In this document: piece by piece, positions 47,246-55,354 of the stretch
How the letters are laid out: each line of letters begins with the position of its first letter
Numbering within the stretch: the first letter of the stretch is position 1
DNA from: Chitinophaga sp. YR627
GTDB lineage: Bacteria > Bacteroidota > Bacteroidia > Chitinophagales > Chitinophagaceae
Assembly: GCF_900114995.1 (NCBI RefSeq)
Contig: NZ_FOUX01000002.1
Coordinates: 1,612,001-1,676,000 of the forward strand
Length of the DNA stretch: 64,000 nucleotides
Reading direction: 5' to 3'
The notes under the pieces: generated by a model
Told to the model about the DNA's origin: nothing
What the model saw: only the letters and a program-made list of their open reading frames with translations
The model's database searches: none
Position numbers and translations under genes: made by a program

Positions 47246-48445
47246 ATGTCAAAATTTATGTTCGTAGTGCCGCCATTCTTTGGGCACATCAGTCCTACCC
47301 TCAGTGTGGGCGGCAGTCTGCTGGCCAGAGGTCATGAGGTGATATGGGTAGGTTTGAAAGAACTTGGAGCAGAACATATCCCTGCCGGCGGACGATTCAT
47401 TGTTCCGCATAAAGAACTTGCGCCTTATCAGTCTGCGATACAGGCCATACTCAAACTACAGGATGAAGGGCCCAAACTATCAGGTGTGGAGACATTGAAG
47501 CTAGCGCTGGAAGATACCTATATCCCATTTGCGAAATATATGCTGGCAGGTGTATCGGCAATAGCGGATGAATTCAGACCAGATGTGATTATCAGTGATT
47601 GTATCACTTTTGCAGGTGCACTGTGCGCACATATCAAAGATATACCCTGTGTGACGACGACACCGGTTCCCCCGGATGTAACCGGAGACGCAATGCAGTC
47701 GCCGAAGATATTTGAATGGCAGCAAAACCTGATCAGGTCCTTACAGCGTGAGGTAGGAATCTATACGGATGAATATGTGATCCATTCCAGGGAGATGAAC
47801 ATCGTATTCACTTCACAGGAATTTGCAGGTAGCAAAGATCCGCTGCCACATATGCGTTTTGTAGGACCGGTAAAAGGCAGGCCTAATAATACCCCTTTTG
47901 ACTGGGATCAGCTGGCAAGGGTCATGTCACCAAAGGTATTTGTATCACTGGGTACCCTACTGGTAGATATCAGGAAAGAGTTCTTTCAGAAGCTGATAGA
48001 TGCCTTTGCGGATGAACCTATTACTATAGTGGCGGCAACTGATCCGGCGATCTTTCAGCAATGGCCGGACAATTTCATCGTACAGGGCTTTGTGCCACAG
48101 TCGGCATTAATGCCACATATGCAGGCAGTGATCTGTCATGGTGGTTTTAATACGGTGAACGATGCTTTTGTGAACGGATTGCCCATGCTGATCACCCCTA
48201 TCGCCTACGACCATTTCCACACCGCTGCCCTGATTGAAAACGCAGGCTGCGGCATCAAACTACGTTATAAAAGACTACGCGTCCCTGCTCTCAAAGCGGC
48301 CATGTGGGAGGTACTGGACAATCCGAAGTACCGGAAATCAGCACAATATATCAGGGAGACATTCATCAAGGCAGGCGGCAACGACAAGGCGGTCGCATTA
48401 CTGGAAACATTTGCAAAGGAGAAACAAAGTACCCTATCTGTTTAA
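47246..48445 (+). CDS. GT1-family glycosyltransferase, second of tandem pair
   Basis: A 399-aa paralogue of the previous enzyme. The start at ATG 47246 gives MSKFMFVVPPFFGHISPTLS, aligning exactly with its neighbour; an in-frame start at 47156 lies inside the upstream gene. The donor-site motif is ICHGGFNTVNDAFVNGLPML with PIAYDH. The two differ enough in the N-terminal acceptor half to suggest distinct acceptors, for example the second enzyme adding a second sugar. It is 13 bp from both neighbours. Confidence 0.9.
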   Translation: MSKFMFVVPPFFGHISPTLSVGGSLLARGHEVIWVGLKELGAEHIPAGGRFIVPHKELAPYQSAIQAILKLQDEGPKLSGVETLKLALEDTYIPFAKYMLAGVSAIADEFRPDVIISDCITFAGALCAHIKDIPCVTTTPVPPDVTGDAMQSPKIFEWQQNLIRSLQREVGIYTDEYVIHSREMNIVFTSQEFAGSKDPLPHMRFVGPVKGRPNNTPFDWDQLARVMSPKVFVSLGTLLVDIRKEFFQKLIDAFADEPITIVAATDPAIFQQWPDNFIVQGFVPQSALMPHMQAVICHGGFNTVNDAFVNGLPMLITPIAYDHFHTAALIENAGCGIKLRYKRLRVPALKAAMWEVLDNPKYRKSAQYIRETFIKAGGNDKAVALLETFAKEKQSTLSV

Positions 48446-48458
48446 TAAATCCAGCGTT

Positions 48459-49772
48459 ATGAAAAGAAAACTATTGCTTCCCGAAAGACTCATGCTTGGA
48501 GACGGGACAGCACCTTTTAACGGTGTCTATGCGATCAGGATAAACGGCGTGATCACAGCAGCCGGCCTGTCCATTGCATTAGCCAGCATACAGGCGAAAC
48601 ATCCCCTGTTACGGGCAGCCGTTCACCATGATCCGACCGGTGCTCCGTGGTTTGAGATACCGGCGATCTGTGAGCCGATCCCGCTGATCGTCAAAGGACG
48701 TACCTCTTCTGTCGACTGGCAGCAGGAAGTCCGGGATGCATGGGCAAGTGTTTTCAATATTGAAACAGGCCCCCTGATCAGCTTAACCTGGTTAAAGGGG
48801 GAAGAACAATCGGAACTGATATTAACCTTTCATCATAGCATGTGTGATGGAGGCGGAGGATTGATGCTGGTAAAAGAACTACTGGCTGTACTGGATGATC
48901 CGGACAAAAAGATCGGGATGCATGCTTCTATTACTACCCTGGAAGATATTGTGCCGGCTCACATACTCAAGGGTAAAAAGGAGATATTAAAAGCGAAACT
49001 GAAAGCGCTGTTTATAAAGGGAGCACTGGCAGCTATATCCGCCTTTGTCAATACCCGGGGTAAGCAGCCCATCAGCCGGCAACAGGATTATCTGTTACAC
49101 TGGAAACTGGACAAGCAGGTATCAGCAGCGTTGTTCCAGCATTGTGCGATAAAGGAGGTAACAGTCAATACGGCACTTTGTGTGGCTTTTCTGCGTGCAT
49201 TTAAGCTGGTGAAAGGAGAAAAAGCGATGAATAAGATCATCTGTCCGGTGGATATCAGAAGATTTATTCCCGAGATCACAAAAGACGTGATCTTCTCTTT
49301 TGGGTTGTCATTGGAATTATCACTCAATAATGCACAGGATGTTTCTTTCTGGCAACGAGCCAGGTTGTTGCAGGCGGTTGCATCCCGGAAGATAAAAAAG
49401 ATGAATCCTTATGCGTTTATGTTGCCTTTTGAATATGCACATGGCGGCATTAAATATATGCGGAAGTTCCTGACCTATGGCAAACCGGTGTATGACCTGA
49501 TGTTTTCCAATATGGGTAAACTGGATGTACCCGAGCAGTATCAGACGTTCGCTGTAGACACGATTTTTAGTCCGACGGTGATAGGACCTTTTTCCAATCC
49601 GACCACCATCATTGCCTCCACTTATAAAGGACAGATTGATTTCTCCTTTGTATCCAATTACCAAGTACTGGATTACCAGGATGCACTGGCTATAAAGGAA
49701 AAGGCGATGGCATTGCTGACGGAAGATTTACCGGTACAGGCGCCAGCGGAGGCCCTGTCATCAATTATATAA
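48459..49772 (+). CDS. Condensation/PapA-like acyltransferase, first of pair
   Basis: A 437-aa member of the BAHD/condensation-domain superfamily, standing alone as in mycobacterial PapA proteins that esterify lipids with polyketide acyl groups. The active-site motif HHxxxDG is intact as H125-H126-S-M-C-D130-G131. The start at ATG 48459 (MKRKLLLPERLMLGDGTAPF) aligns with the next gene; the longer in-frame extension lies in the upstream GT. The conserved core VDIRRFIPE is shared with its paralogue. It probably transfers an acyl chain from ACP or CoA to a sugar or lipid hydroxyl. No carrier or adenylation domain is attached. Confidence 0.85.
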   Translation: MKRKLLLPERLMLGDGTAPFNGVYAIRINGVITAAGLSIALASIQAKHPLLRAAVHHDPTGAPWFEIPAICEPIPLIVKGRTSSVDWQQEVRDAWASVFNIETGPLISLTWLKGEEQSELILTFHHSMCDGGGGLMLVKELLAVLDDPDKKIGMHASITTLEDIVPAHILKGKKEILKAKLKALFIKGALAAISAFVNTRGKQPISRQQDYLLHWKLDKQVSAALFQHCAIKEVTVNTALCVAFLRAFKLVKGEKAMNKIICPVDIRRFIPEITKDVIFSFGLSLELSLNNAQDVSFWQRARLLQAVASRKIKKMNPYAFMLPFEYAHGGIKYMRKFLTYGKPVYDLMFSNMGKLDVPEQYQTFAVDTIFSPTVIGPFSNPTTIIASTYKGQIDFSFVSNYQVLDYQDALAIKEKAMALLTEDLPVQAPAEALSSII

Positions 49773-49779
49773 CCAGCGT

Positions 49780-51057
49780 ATGAACAGAAAACTAATACTG
49801 GGTGAGCGGATCATGTATGTGGACAGCTCAGCTACCGTGAACTGTATTTTTACAGCGAAGGTACTTGGTCAGCTCACCCTGGAAGGATTGATCTATGCCC
49901 TGGCAAAGATCCAGCAGAAACATCCTTTGCTGGGTGTTGTGATCAGGGAGGACGAGAAAGGCAGGCCCTATTTCGTGTCGGATACCAAGATTCCCCCTAT
50001 TCCGGTACAGATAACAGAGCGTCGTTCAGATGAAGACTGGCAGCGTATATCTGCTGAGCAATGGCGGCAATCGTTTGATGTGGGTAAAGGGCCGCTGGCC
50101 CGACTGATATGGCTGCGATCAGCGGAGGTTTCGGAGCTGATGCTGGTGTGTGCACATTGCATTTGTGATGGCACTTCTATTCTGACCCTGATGCGGGAGT
50201 TACTGCAGGTGCTGGATCAACCGGAGACACGACTGATCGCCTATCCGGCCTTTGAAGACATCCGGACATTTATTCCCAATACCCTGATCAATAATGTTGG
50301 GCTAAAGATCAGGTTACGTTTACTGTCAGGACTTGCCTGGCTGGTATTGCGTTTTAAAACACGCGGGAAAATACCGGCGCCGGGTAATCACTACCTGGTA
50401 CACTTTAAAATGGACAAAGCGGCAACTATACAACTGGCGGCCCGCTGTAAAACGGAACAAACGACCATGCATGCCGCATTTGCCGTAGCTTTTATGGAAG
50501 CGCACCGGCAGGTCATGGGAGCAGCCTCCTATGGGAAGGTGATCTCTCCTGTGGATATCCGCCGGTTTATTCCTGAGATCAAACAGGATCAGTTATTTGC
50601 TTTTGCGCCGATAGCCGAATTGTCAACCAGTGCAGAAAAAGGCGCTGATTTCTGGGCCAGGGCACGCCAGCTGAAAAACGACCTGACGGATGCTATAGAT
50701 AAAATGGATATACGAAAACTCCTGTTCACCAGTGATTATTTTCATTCAGCAGGCAAATATATGGTCAGGTTATTACGACAGACAGACGGTACACATGACG
50801 TTACGCTGTCCAATATGGGCAGACTGGATATTCCGGAGCAGTATGAACATTTTGTCCTGGAAACTATTTATAGCCCCAGTGCCGCCTTCCCCTGGAGGAA
50901 TGCCAACACACTTGTGATCAGCACTTTCGGCGGAGAGGCCGACTTTTCTTTTATCTCACAGGAATTGTTTCTACCCGAAGAAAAAGCCCGGACCATTCTG
51001 CAGCAAATGCAGGTTTTACTATCCACAAACCATCAGCATGAACCCGCGCATCAATAA
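49780..51057 (+). CDS. Condensation/PapA-like acyltransferase, second of pair with altered motif
   Basis: A 425-aa paralogue of the preceding acyltransferase, seven bases downstream. The motif reads A125-H126-C-I-C-D130-G131, so the first His of HHxxxDG is Ala while the catalytic second His and the structural Asp are kept. The enzyme is therefore probably active. Shared landmarks are MNRKLILGERIMYVDSSATV at the start, VDIRRFIPEIKQDQL in the middle and TLSNMGRLDIPEQYEHF near the C-terminus. Two such enzymes alongside two glycosyltransferases suggest a product carrying at least two acyl groups or two acylation sites, which is inference. Confidence 0.82.
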   Translation: MNRKLILGERIMYVDSSATVNCIFTAKVLGQLTLEGLIYALAKIQQKHPLLGVVIREDEKGRPYFVSDTKIPPIPVQITERRSDEDWQRISAEQWRQSFDVGKGPLARLIWLRSAEVSELMLVCAHCICDGTSILTLMRELLQVLDQPETRLIAYPAFEDIRTFIPNTLINNVGLKIRLRLLSGLAWLVLRFKTRGKIPAPGNHYLVHFKMDKAATIQLAARCKTEQTTMHAAFAVAFMEAHRQVMGAASYGKVISPVDIRRFIPEIKQDQLFAFAPIAELSTSAEKGADFWARARQLKNDLTDAIDKMDIRKLLFTSDYFHSAGKYMVRLLRQTDGTHDVTLSNMGRLDIPEQYEHFVLETIYSPSAAFPWRNANTLVISTFGGEADFSFISQELFLPEEKARTILQQMQVLLSTNHQHEPAHQ

Positions 51058-51529
51058 TGTTCTGGAGAAGTTCTCGCAACGCCAGGCGATCTTTTATTTT
51101 ACGACCAACCTGGTGATCAATGCGCTGGTACCCTACTATGGGTTTGATGATCTGAATAATGTATACCTGTTTCAGGGCGAGCATCCTGTTGCCAGGTTCC
51201 TGTTACCGATGGCATTGTTGCTACCATTCTTTATCACCATAGATATATTAAACAAAACCACCACATTACTGGAAAAACGGCAGTTGGTCAGCTTTATTCC
51301 TTCGAAACAGATAAAGCTGCGTTTCATGCTAAAAACGGCTACCATTAACGCAATAATTACGCTGGTTCTGACGTTAGCCGCTATGGTTGGAGTATATCTC
51401 TGTTTACCGGAGAACTACAGTTTTAACGGAATATTACTGTCGGTGCTCTCAGGGATACTGGCCGGGGGGATGGCAGTTTTCTTCACCCTTCAGCCGGTTC
51501 GCAAGGTAAAAAAGCTATATCCGCACTAA
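51038..51529 (+). CDS. Small multi-pass membrane protein closing the PKS operon
   Basis: A 163-aa protein with about four hydrophobic helices (around VARFLLPMALLLPFFITI, ATINAIITLVLTLAAMVGVY and GILAGGMAVFF) and a basic C-terminus (VRKVKKLYPH). I do not recognise a family. It overlaps the second acyltransferase by 20 bp, so it is translated with the operon and may help place or export the lipid product. It is the last gene of the run; the 82 bp after it hold only a weak hairpin around ttagtaa/ttactaa. Confidence 0.75.
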   Translation: MNPRINNVLEKFSQRQAIFYFTTNLVINALVPYYGFDDLNNVYLFQGEHPVARFLLPMALLLPFFITIDILNKTTTLLEKRQLVSFIPSKQIKLRFMLKTATINAIITLVLTLAAMVGVYLCLPENYSFNGILLSVLSGILAGGMAVFFTLQPVRKVKKLYPH

Positions 51530-51611
51530 CAATCAGGATTATTCTATAATTTAGTAATGGTAATAGTCTGGTTGTTACCAGGCCAATTTCCTGTTACTAA
51601 AACGACCATGC

Positions 51612-52730
51612 ATGAAACGCATCATTGCCATATTAGCATTCACTTTACCCCTTACCATACAAGCGCAGACAAAACTGGAGGACAAGATCGCAGAAGACTA
51701 TGCCACTAAGTTTGCAAAACGTTATGAAGTGAGGAATGACTCTCTCATCGTTTTTGTGACCGAACAGATGTCAAGAAGCGGGGCTGCCGGACTGGATATT
51801 GATAAGACAATGACAGAACTGGTGAAAGATCCTGCTGCGCTGGATGCTTCCCTGAAGTTTATTTACCAGTACAGTAATGCCAACAGGCAACAGTTCATTG
51901 CCCATCTGCGCGCGATGAATCTGCAAACCAACAGCGTATTTCCACTGGCAACTTACACGGTGAATAAGTTCAAGGGTGAAAACAAGGCCCTCCTGGAAGA
52001 AAAATCGACCCTTTATACAACAGGTGCTATTCCGGCTACCCTGCCGCCATTACAGCTGCCGGCACCGGCACTTGCTGACAATGGCAACAGCAGCTCTCCG
52101 GATGCCACCAGTACTACCAGCGAGTCATCAACAAGTACAGCAACGACTACCGCCAGCGGTAATGCCGTACCTGCGGAACCAGGAAGTGCACCAGCTGCCC
52201 CTGCGAATGCTTCAGCAGATAACTTTAACTGGGATGTAAGACCTATCTTCAAAGTGCGTGAGCCGGAGCAATTATATGCACTTTACGGAAAGGATAATGT
52301 GGTAGCACGTTCTGCACAGGATTTCCAGGGAAATGATGCAGGTACTGCCTACTTTATATTCCCCGATACTGATAATGAGATGGAAGTATCATTCGAAGGC
52401 ACTAAAACCGGTGTTACTTTCACGAAAGAAAACTCAAAATGGAAACCACCATTTGGTATCAAGGTAGGCGACCCGCTGGATAAAGTAGTGAAAGTGAACG
52501 GCCGTGACTTCAGAATCAATGGTTTCGAATGGGATAACGGTGGAGAAATAGCAGACTGGGAAGGCGGCGCCTTCGCAGGTAAAGGTGTGAACATCATGTT
52601 TAAAGCCAACAACTCCAGCGATCCTAAATTATACGATCAGGTTACTGGTGATAAGAAAGTGAAAAGTGATGCTTCAGCGATGAAGAAACTGGGCGTTGTG
52701 ATAGAAAAGATCACTTTTGTAAGCAACTGA
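51612..52730 (+). CDS. Exported protein of unknown function with Ser/Thr/Pro-rich linker
   Basis: A 372-aa protein with signal peptide MKRIIAILAFTLPLTIQAQ. A helical N-terminal domain (about 20-140) is joined by a low-complexity Ser/Thr/Ala/Pro linker (about 150-205, STTSESSTSTATTTASG) to a C-terminal beta-rich domain (about 210-372) with PPFGIKVGDPLDKVVKVNGR and NGFEWDNGGEIADWEGG. I do not recognise either domain with certainty. It lies 82 bp after the PKS operon on the same strand and ends directly against the convergent response regulator. A link to the lipid operon is possible but unproven. Confidence 0.75.
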   Translation: MKRIIAILAFTLPLTIQAQTKLEDKIAEDYATKFAKRYEVRNDSLIVFVTEQMSRSGAAGLDIDKTMTELVKDPAALDASLKFIYQYSNANRQQFIAHLRAMNLQTNSVFPLATYTVNKFKGENKALLEEKSTLYTTGAIPATLPPLQLPAPALADNGNSSSPDATSTTSESSTSTATTTASGNAVPAEPGSAPAAPANASADNFNWDVRPIFKVREPEQLYALYGKDNVVARSAQDFQGNDAGTAYFIFPDTDNEMEVSFEGTKTGVTFTKENSKWKPPFGIKVGDPLDKVVKVNGRDFRINGFEWDNGGEIADWEGGAFAGKGVNIMFKANNSSDPKLYDQVTGDKKVKSDASAMKKLGVVIEKITFVSN

Positions 52731-53357
52731 TCAGACCAGCAGTTTGTTATCAACAGCATACTTGATCAGCATAGCCGTATTTTTTACTTCCAGTTTGGCC
52801 AGTAATTTTTTCCGGTGACTATTCACAGTATCTGCACTGATAAACAGCTTTTCTGCAATTTCAGCATTTGTATTTCCTTCAGATATCAGACTCAAAACTT
52901 CTTTTTCCCTTCTCGTCAGAGGAGGGAAATTTTTTTGTAGCCCAACCCGTTCACTACTCATGGCCTGTTTGATAGCCGGGGAGAGATAGACATCTCCGGC
53001 ATACACGGAATGAACGGCATAAAGCAGCTCATCTTTATCAGCAGTATCGAGTACATAACCACCGGCACCACTCTGCAATAGCCGGTCGATATACCTTTCT
53101 TCTTTCAGAAAACTCAGTACCAGTACCATCACAGTTGGATATTCCATTCTGATGTTGGCGCATAATGCTGCACTGTCTATATCAGGCAGGCAGGTATCAA
53201 TAATGATAATATCGACGCTGTTGTGCATCAGGAATTTAAGACAACCATAACCACTCCTGGCGTGTCCTGCGATCAGTATATCATTTTCGTCATCAAAAAA
53301 TGAATGCAGGCCTTCGAGGATGAGGGGATGATTGTTTACGAAATACAGGCGGATCAT
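52731..53357 (-). CDS. NarL/FixJ-type response regulator with degenerate receiver pocket
   Basis: A 208-aa regulator with a receiver domain (1-120) and a LuxR-type HTH (about 145-208, LTRREKEVLSLISEGNTNAE then FISADTVNSHRKKLLAKLEV). The phospho-acceptor Asp54 is kept (IIIIDTCLPD). The acidic metal-binding pair is Asn8-Asn9 (FVNNHPLI instead of VDDHPLI), and the switch Lys is Asp104 (GYVLDT instead of GYLLK). Normal phosphorylation is therefore doubtful. It lies 94 bp downstream of lanC on the same strand and may regulate the lanthipeptide genes. No histidine kinase is nearby. Confidence 0.88.
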   Translation of the reverse strand: MIRLYFVNNHPLILEGLHSFFDDENDILIAGHARSGYGCLKFLMHNSVDIIIIDTCLPDIDSAALCANIRMEYPTVMVLVLSFLKEERYIDRLLQSGAGGYVLDTADKDELLYAVHSVYAGDVYLSPAIKQAMSSERVGLQKNFPPLTRREKEVLSLISEGNTNAEIAEKLFISADTVNSHRKKLLAKLEVKNTAMLIKYAVDNKLLV

Positions 53358-53451
53358 TGTGTATCCATTTAAAATATGCCAATGCGGACAGTAATGGGTA
53401 ACATTCGACTTACAAGAGGCAACCGGCTTTATATGTAATATAGGGAAAATA

Positions 53452-54666
53452 TCAGCATAATAAGATACACCGGTCCCATGCAGGATCCGTGTCGGGATCG
53501 ATAGCCGCCATGAGTGAAAGTCCTATCCCAGCCACGCCTTCGAGGATGCCATAGCTGTTCTCGTAGTCATCTTTACCTAAAAAGCGGAAGCCTGCGGGGC
53601 CTTCCTTATGTGTATTCATTTGTAAGGTGTGTTGTAACCAATCCGTTGCGCCACTGAGTAAAAAGGATTCTTTGGTTTTCAGCCAGGCGCGTCTGTAAAT
53701 ATGTGAGATACCTGCGCTTCCGTGGCATAGGCAGGCGTCATGTACATAACTGTTATGTTGATTCCTGCTTCGTATAGCGTGATGGAAGATGCGCAGCGCA
53801 CTTTCTGTATAATTATCATCCTGTAGCCAGTTACCCGCATTCAGCAGCGTTGTGGCAATACCCAGATCACCATAGCACCAGCCTAAACGGCTTTGTTTAC
53901 CAGTAAGCGCCCTATGGTGCTGATCTACCAGTACGGGGTATAGGGAAGCGCTTTCTTCTTCAGGCAGATTCTGACAGGCTTCCAGCCAGCTGAGGCCCTT
54001 CCTGACCAGATTTTCTGTTTGTGCAACAGCGATACCTTTACTGTGGATCATTCCCAGTACAGCGATAATAGCCGGTACGCCATGGGCAAGTCCAAGGTTG
54101 AATGAATGTGTCCCTGCAGGAAGCTCAGCCAGTCCGGTCAGCTGATCTTTCCAGGTAATACCGGCAGGCGTTTCAATAGCGGTGGATTGGAGGCTATCCA
54201 CCAGTGCGGGCAACCATTTATCAGCAGCAGTGTAATGGTTCCTTTCAAGAAAATACAGGGCAATACCAAGGCCCTGGTGCAGGAAATCATAACCACCCTG
54301 TTGTAAAGCGGAGAGCATTTCTTTACCAAGCACTTCATCTACTTCCTCAAAGATATCTTCCAGTTCATCTTCACCGGCAAAGCCTGCTTTGATAAGATGT
54401 TGTATACCCCAAACCATTCCCGCAATACCATTACAATGAGAGAATGGCAATGCAGTAGCCGCCAGATCATGCACCGCACGTTCCAGCAGCTGATGTATTT
54501 TGTTCAGGTGTTCTTCTTTCTCTGTCAGCTGATAGTAGTAAGCATAGAATAAAGCTGCGCCTGTATAGCCTCCCAGTAAACCGGGAGTGGCATCCTTTTC
54601 TGTAAAACTGTCCAGCGAGCTGCTGATATCCTGTAAGATCTTCCCGGCACTTTTCTTATAATCCAT
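53452..54666 (-). CDS. lanC: Class I lanthipeptide cyclase LanC
   Basis: A 404-aa alpha/alpha-barrel zinc enzyme that adds Cys thiols to dehydrated Ser/Thr to form (methyl)lanthionine rings. The zinc ligands are visible as Cys264 in LGWCYGDLGIA and Cys314-His315 in CLCHGSAGI; His195 lies in LAHGVPAIIAVLG, the usual catalytic region. Repeated Gly-rich turns (GLLGGYTGAALF, SHCNGIAGMVW, GILEGVAGIGLSL) mark the toroid. It follows the two precursor genes on the same strand, after a strong hairpin that probably lowers its expression relative to them. The matching LanB lies divergently at 55355. Confidence 0.93.
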   Translation of the reverse strand: MDYKKSAGKILQDISSSLDSFTEKDATPGLLGGYTGAALFYAYYYQLTEKEEHLNKIHQLLERAVHDLAATALPFSHCNGIAGMVWGIQHLIKAGFAGEDELEDIFEEVDEVLGKEMLSALQQGGYDFLHQGLGIALYFLERNHYTAADKWLPALVDSLQSTAIETPAGITWKDQLTGLAELPAGTHSFNLGLAHGVPAIIAVLGMIHSKGIAVAQTENLVRKGLSWLEACQNLPEEESASLYPVLVDQHHRALTGKQSRLGWCYGDLGIATTLLNAGNWLQDDNYTESALRIFHHAIRSRNQHNSYVHDACLCHGSAGISHIYRRAWLKTKESFLLSGATDWLQHTLQMNTHKEGPAGFRFLGKDDYENSYGILEGVAGIGLSLMAAIDPDTDPAWDRCILLC

Positions 54667-54684
54667 ATACGATCATCACAACAA

Positions 54685-54725
54685 ATCATGGTGCGGTCTG
54701 CGTTACTACACCGCCGCACCATGAT
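54685..54725 (-). terminator. Attenuator hairpin between precursor gene and lanC
   Basis: A perfect 12-bp stem (54685-54696 with 54714-54725) around a 17-nt loop lies just after the precursor stop and 19 bp before lanC. On the minus strand a weak T-rich tail (TTTGTTG) follows, fitting partial termination so that precursor exceeds enzyme. A competing 4-bp pair (cggt/accg) inside could form an alternative fold. Confidence 0.7.
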
Positions 54726-54732
54726 CGTAAAA

Positions 54733-54921
54733 TTAGAAACGGCAGGAATCTACGCTGCAAATTGGCGCGCCCTGGCTAATATCGTCTGTACACACTTTAA
54801 AGGAGAGCACGGTAGTGGTAGGAGCAAACGCTGCACCATTCATAGCGTCCTGTTTTTCACGGTTCAGACTGGCTAATTTGATCTTACCGAGATCGAGTTT
54901 CTTTTCAACTTTCTTTTTCAT
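54733..54921 (-). CDS. lanA1: Lanthipeptide precursor 1 (62 aa)
   Basis: Small basic leader peptide plus core. The leader KKLDLGKIKLASLNREKQ (about residues 7-24) carries the Lys/Leu-rich recognition pattern of Bacteroidota class I precursors and is shared with the second precursor. The core is rich in Thr/Ser (TTTVLSF, TDDIS, SVDS) and has three Cys at 44, 55 and 59 (KVCTDD, APICSVDSC), enough for up to three thioether rings. It lies directly upstream of lanC. The cleavage site is not certain; AMNGA at about 26-30 is a candidate region. Three rings would be an upper bound, not a prediction. Confidence 0.8.
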   Translation of the reverse strand: MKKKVEKKLDLGKIKLASLNREKQDAMNGAAFAPTTTVLSFKVCTDDISQGAPICSVDSCRF

Positions 54922-54958
54922 AAGAATGCGGTTTTAGATTTTGAATAAACTGCTGTAC

Positions 54959-55117
54959 TTAGTTTCTGGCATCCGGAGGAGGAGGACATTTAAACAGGCT
55001 GCAACCAGTGTAAGTTGGCGCATTAGCTTGCTGATTGGCAACTTCCTGCTTTGTTGTGCTTAGTCTGGCGATCTTGATCTTGCCAAGGTTCAGCTTACGG
55101 CTTGACGCTTTTTTCAT
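54959..55117 (-). CDS. lanA2: Lanthipeptide precursor 2 (52 aa)
   Basis: Short gene read from ATG 55117 to TAA. The leader SRKLNLGKIKIARLSTTKQE matches that of precursor 1 position by position (K-L-x-L-G-K-I-K-x-A-x-L). The short core holds Thr and Ser before two Cys: TYTGCSLFKC, with Cys39 and Cys44, ending in a Pro-rich tail PPPPDARN. It lies 37 bp upstream of precursor 1 on the same strand, so it is the first gene of the lanA2-lanA1-lanC transcript. The two cores differ clearly, suggesting a two-component lanthipeptide or two separate products. Confidence 0.78.
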   Translation of the reverse strand: MKKASSRKLNLGKIKIARLSTTKQEVANQQANAPTYTGCSLFKCPPPPDARN

Positions 55118-55308
55118 AGTTAACAAGTGGTTTAAATATTAAGAAATGAATACTGTTCTTTAGCAGTCAGGTTTATTGTGGGCAATGAGGGTCCGGGTTT
55201 CATCTTTCTTAAAGATAAGGATAAAGGCCGCTCGGCTCTATCACTGGAAAGGGGGATTTTCTGTATTTTTTTTCGAGTTATTGAAATATCACCTTTTAAG
55301 GGGGGCTG

Positions 55309-55320
55309 TCCCTATAGGGA
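55309..55320. promoter_or_regulatory. 12-bp palindrome upstream of lanB
   Basis: tccctataggga is a perfect palindrome 35 bp before the lanB start, inside the 237-bp divergent region shared with the precursor operon. It is a candidate operator. Confidence 0.45.
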
Positions 55321-55354
55321 TAAAAGTTAACTTATTGTTTGTATCCGGAACACT

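Noticed and set aside
54688..54876. Plus-strand frame across the lanA1/lanC gap
   Set aside because: It overlaps the hairpin and is antisense to the precursor leader.
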